A stretch of 58,667 nt of DNA. It comes from Corynebacterium lubricantis DSM 45231. GTDB lineage: Bacteria; Actinomycetota; Actinomycetes; Mycobacteriales; Mycobacteriaceae. A model generated the notes under the pieces. It searched no databases, was not told the DNA's origin, and worked only from the letters and a program-made list of their open reading frames with translations. Positions within the stretch are counted from its first letter, which is position 1. Each line of letters starts with the position of its first letter. A program made the translations under genes and the position numbers. Of the stretch, positions 56,341 to 58,667 are shown in pieces. The stretch spans positions 1-58,667 of the forward strand of contig NZ_KB902189.1 in the NCBI RefSeq assembly GCF_000379425.1, in the 5' to 3' direction.

Positions 56341-56757
56341 GGCGGTGTTCCAGGAGACGCCGAGTCCTTCGGCGACGCGGGCCATGGACAGGTGCTGGAC
56401 CACGATGCCGACCAGCCCCCAGCGCAGCCCGGCGCGGGAGATCTTGGCCCGTGGCTCGGCCGCGGCGGTGGTGTCCTGACGCCACACGTGCGCGCACTCG
56501 GTGCACCGGTACCGGCGCACGGTCAGCAGCAGCGTGGTGGGGCGCCACCCGAACGGCTCGTGCGCCAGCTCCTGTGTCACGGTGTCGCGCGGGACGCCCT
56601 GGCAGCCGCACCGCCGGCACCAGTCGTCCGGCTCGACGACCCGGCAGGCGAGCACGGTGCGGTCGGGCTCGAGCAGCTGGGCGGTGACCTCCAGGCCGAG
56701 GACGTCCAGACGGGTGAAGGTGGTCAGGTCGGGGGGCGTGATGGTAGCATCGGGCAC
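56341..56757 (-). mobile_element. 5' fragment of an ISL3-family transposase
   Basis: About 139 codons from a GTG at 56757 (VPDATITPPDLTTF...) match the N-terminus of ISL3-family transposases: a C4 zinc ribbon (CRRCGCQG...CTEC) then a helix-turn-helix (QHLSMARVAEGLGVSWNTA). The DDE catalytic part is absent. The frame runs on into the truncated PaiB-like gene, so the two fragments form one open reading frame of 286 codons. GC content is far higher than in the core genes. Confidence 0.75.
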
Positions 56758-56813
56758 GTCGAGGTCTTTCGGATGGCTGCGTGTAGGAACCTCCATCTTC
56801 GGAAGACCTCGAC
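56758..56813. repeat. Perfect 11-bp inverted repeat between the ISL3 fragment and fdhA
   Basis: GTCGAGGTCTT (56758-56768) and AAGACCTCGAC (56803-56813) are perfect inverse complements, with further partial pairing inside. It begins at the base before the transposase start codon and ends 28 bp before the dehydrogenase start. Read on the minus strand it would fold over the transposase start; it may also be an operator or attenuator between the divergent genes. Confidence 0.5.
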
Positions 56814-56841
56814 ACCTACCTACAGAAAGGCAACAGTTTCC

Positions 56842-58035
56842 ATGACCACCAAGAACCGCGCCGTGGTATTCCACGGCATCAAGGACGTGCGCGTCGACGA
56901 GCTGGACTTCCCCAAGCTGGAGATGCCCGACGGCTCCGCCGCCCCGCACGGCGTCATCCTCAAGATCGTCGCCACCAACATCTGCGGCAGCGACCTGCAC
57001 ATCTACCGCGGGTCCTTCCCCGTGCCCGAGGGCATGGTGCTGGGTCACGAGATGACCGGCCAGGTGCTGGAGGTCGGCCGCGACGTCCAGTTCCTGAAGG
57101 AGGGTGACCTCGTCTCCGTGCCGTTCAACGTGGCCTGCGGCCGCTGCCGCAACTGCCGCGCCGGCCGCACCGAGGTGTGTGAGACCGCCAACCCGGAGCA
57201 GGCGTGCGCCGCCTACGGCTTCAATCTGGGCGATTTCCAGGGCGGACAGGCCGAGTACCTGTTCGTGCCGTACGCCGACTTCCAGCTGCTGCGCTTCCCG
57301 GACCAGGAGCAGGCTATGGAGAAGATCCTGGATCTGGCCGTGCTCTCGGACATCCTCCCCACGGCGTTCCACGGTCTCATGGAGGCCGGCGCCAAGCCCG
57401 GCTCCACCGTCTACATCGCCGGTGCCGGCCCCGTGGGCCGGTGCGCCGCGGCTGCCGCTCGGCTGCTGGGCGCCTCGTGCATCATTGTGGGCGACCAGGA
57501 CGCCTCGCGGCTGGAGCTGGTACGCAAGCACGGCTGCGAGACTATCGACCTCTCCGCCACGGAGAACCTGCAGGACGCCGTGAACGACATCCTCGGCGAG
57601 CCGATGGTGGACTGCGCGGTGGACTGCGTCGGCTCCGAGGCCCACGGCCTGGGCTCCGCGGCCGATGAGATGCAGCCGATCGCCGCCGTGAACCAGGTCC
57701 TGGACATCACCCGTCCGGGCGGAGCCACGGGCATCATCGGCATCTACGGGCCGGACCCGATCGCGGAGACGAAGGCCGAGCAGGAGGGCACCTTCCCGGT
57801 GGACTTCGGCAAGGCCTGGATCAAGTCGCCCCACATCATCGGCGGCCAGGCGCCCATCATGCGCTACAACCGCGAGCTGATGATGTCGATCCTGTGGGAC
57901 CGGATGCCGTACCTGACGGAGATGGTCAACCCGCGCGTGATCAGCCTGGACGAGGCACCCCAGGCCTACGCGGAGTTCGACCAGGGCTCCGTGGAGAAGT
58001 TCGTCATCGACCCCCACGGGATGATCGCCCGCTGA
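56842..58035 (+). CDS. fdhA: Glutathione-independent formaldehyde dehydrogenase (zinc-dependent)
   Basis: A 397-residue zinc alcohol dehydrogenase of the Pseudomonas-type formaldehyde dehydrogenase (dismutating) group. Catalytic-zinc ligands are in NICGSDLH and GHEMTG; the structural-zinc cysteines are in ACGRCRNCRAGRTEVC. The NAD site is YIAGAGPVGRCAAAAA. The insertion and tail typical of this group (NPEQACAAYGFN, DITRPGGATGIIGIYG) are present. Third codon positions are almost all G or C, much more extreme than in the core genes, so it is likely imported from a high-GC actinobacterium. Start ATG at 56842 has AAGG 11 nt upstream. It lies between two IS remnants. Confidence 0.88.
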   Translation: MTTKNRAVVFHGIKDVRVDELDFPKLEMPDGSAAPHGVILKIVATNICGSDLHIYRGSFPVPEGMVLGHEMTGQVLEVGRDVQFLKEGDLVSVPFNVACGRCRNCRAGRTEVCETANPEQACAAYGFNLGDFQGGQAEYLFVPYADFQLLRFPDQEQAMEKILDLAVLSDILPTAFHGLMEAGAKPGSTVYIAGAGPVGRCAAAAARLLGASCIIVGDQDASRLELVRKHGCETIDLSATENLQDAVNDILGEPMVDCAVDCVGSEAHGLGSAADEMQPIAAVNQVLDITRPGGATGIIGIYGPDPIAETKAEQEGTFPVDFGKAWIKSPHIIGGQAPIMRYNRELMMSILWDRMPYLTEMVNPRVISLDEAPQAYAEFDQGSVEKFVIDPHGMIAR

Positions 58036-58081
58036 GCGACGCCGCCTGTTTCGTCAGGCTCAGTCTGGGTGGTTCTCCACC

Positions 58082-58117
58082 GCACCGCGCACTCCGCCAA
58101 AGTGGGGTGCGCGGTGC
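58082..58117 (+). terminator. Possible terminator after fdhA
   Basis: A 14-bp GC-rich stem (GCACCGCGCACTCC with GGGGTGCGCGGTGC, one G-T pair) 47 bp past the stop. There is no T-tract, as often in high-GC actinobacteria. Confidence 0.45.
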
Positions 58118-58166
58118 CGCATGGGTGCCAGGTCCGCTCTGGCGGCGTCGTCACGATGCCCAACAA

Positions 58167-58180
58167 GGTGCTGTTGCAAA
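58167..58180. repeat. Terminal inverted repeat of an IS6-family element
   Basis: GGTGCTGTTGCAAA matches the terminal repeats of IS6/IS26-type elements (GGCACTGTTGCAAA). It marks the left end of the element whose transposase is at 58245. The eight bases outside it, CCCAACAA (58159-58166), are the expected target-duplication candidate. Confidence 0.75.
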
Positions 58181-58244
58181 CTTCAGGCGGAGAGCCGTGA
58201 CGACCCAGTCTTCATCCTCTGATGCTCGCTGCGGGTCGGCGTTC

Positions 58245-58667
58245 TCAGGCAGCCTCGAACACCCGGCTGACGATCACCGCATCCGGGTTCGGTTGCCCGT
58301 AGGCAAACATCGCGCCCTGGCCTTTCCGCAATGAGTGCATCGACTCCATCCCTTTCAACGTCCGATATGCAGATGTCCGGTTCTTAAACGCGCCTTTCGG
58401 CCCGAAGATCCGCTTCAGCCGACCATGGTCGCCTTCCAGGATGTTGTTGAGGTATTTCACCTGCCGGTGTTCCACTGTTGGCGGGCAGATTCCCTCTGAC
58501 TTCAACTCGGCGATTGCCCTGACTAGGGAGGGTGCTTTATCGGTGTTGATCACTCTGGGATACCCGGCTGACGCATTGGATCTGAGGGCCTTGGCCAGGA
58601 AACGCTTCGCTGCGGCCACGTTCCGCTTCGGAGAGAGGTAAAAGTCCAGGGTCTGGCCACCGGCGGT
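58245..58667 (-). mobile_element. IS6-family transposase (partial, runs off the window)
   Basis: The C-terminal about 140 codons of an IS6/IS26-type DDE transposase: the segment TLDFYLSPKRNVAAAKRFLAKAL, then INTDKAPS (catalytic Asp) and the NNILEGDHGRLKR stretch holding the catalytic Glu. The 5' part lies beyond position 58667. Related corynebacterial elements exist (such as IS1628), but the exact element cannot be named from this half. It is 65 bp from its terminal repeat. Confidence 0.85.

Noticed and set aside
56758..58017. Continuation of the ISL3/PaiB minus-strand frame upstream to 58017
   Set aside because: The part upstream of the GTG at 56757 is antisense to fdhA and has no similarity; the transposase start is at 56757.

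Overview
The window is a chromosomal segment of a Corynebacterium. The conserved part follows the gene order I know from Corynebacterium glutamicum: pcaR/pcaIJ, clpX, TetR, mdh, an Hsp70-like gene, valS, folC, ndk, rne, rplU, rpmA, obg, proB, proA, nadD, rsfS, the com genes, holA, rpsT and lepA. The block nadD-rsfS-gpgP-degV-comEA-comEC-holA-rpsT-lepA also matches the order in Mycobacterium. No rRNA, tRNA or CRISPR array was seen.

Positions 1-11,900 form an aromatic-catabolism region. On the minus strand lie genes matching the 4-cresol pathway of C. glutamicum that starts by phosphorylating the phenol: P450 (creJ), a split PEP-synthase-like aryl-phosphate synthase (creI, creH), SDR dehydrogenase (creG), [2Fe-2S] ferredoxin (creF) and ferredoxin reductase (creE). 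creE has lost its C-terminal quarter at a junction near position 163 and reads in frame into another gene at the window edge. Next to this block are pcaR-pcaF-pcaD and divergent pcaIJ, which take beta-ketoadipate to acetyl-CoA and succinyl-CoA. An IclR gene sits between the two blocks. A perfect 19-bp palindrome and a GlxR/CRP-like site precede creJ.

Positions 12,000-24,300 carry housekeeping genes (clpX, mdh, Hsp70-like, valS, folC, ndk), plus two overlapping ATP-grasp ligase genes of unknown product. Positions 24,300-28,200 carry two divergent genes for secreted phosphatases, with an 11-bp tandem repeat resembling a Pho box between them. Positions 28,400-35,000 carry rne, rplU, rpmA and obg, several with structured leaders. 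proB and proA (35,000-40,250) are separated by three tandem D-2-hydroxyacid dehydrogenase genes. Then follow a secreted cutinase-type hydrolase, nadD-rsfS-gpgP-degV, comEA/comEC and holA. The com genes are surrounded by three perfect DnaA boxes. After these come a LysE-type exporter, a secreted esterase, rpsT with a long leader stem, an AraC regulator divergent from a DsbA-like gene, a MazF-domain protein and lepA.

The right end (55,897-58,667) is a foreign or rearranged segment. A PaiB-like gene has lost its 5' part and is fused in frame to the 5' part of an ISL3-family transposase. Next comes a very GC-rich glutathione-independent formaldehyde dehydrogenase gene. The segment ends with an IS6-family element that runs off the window.
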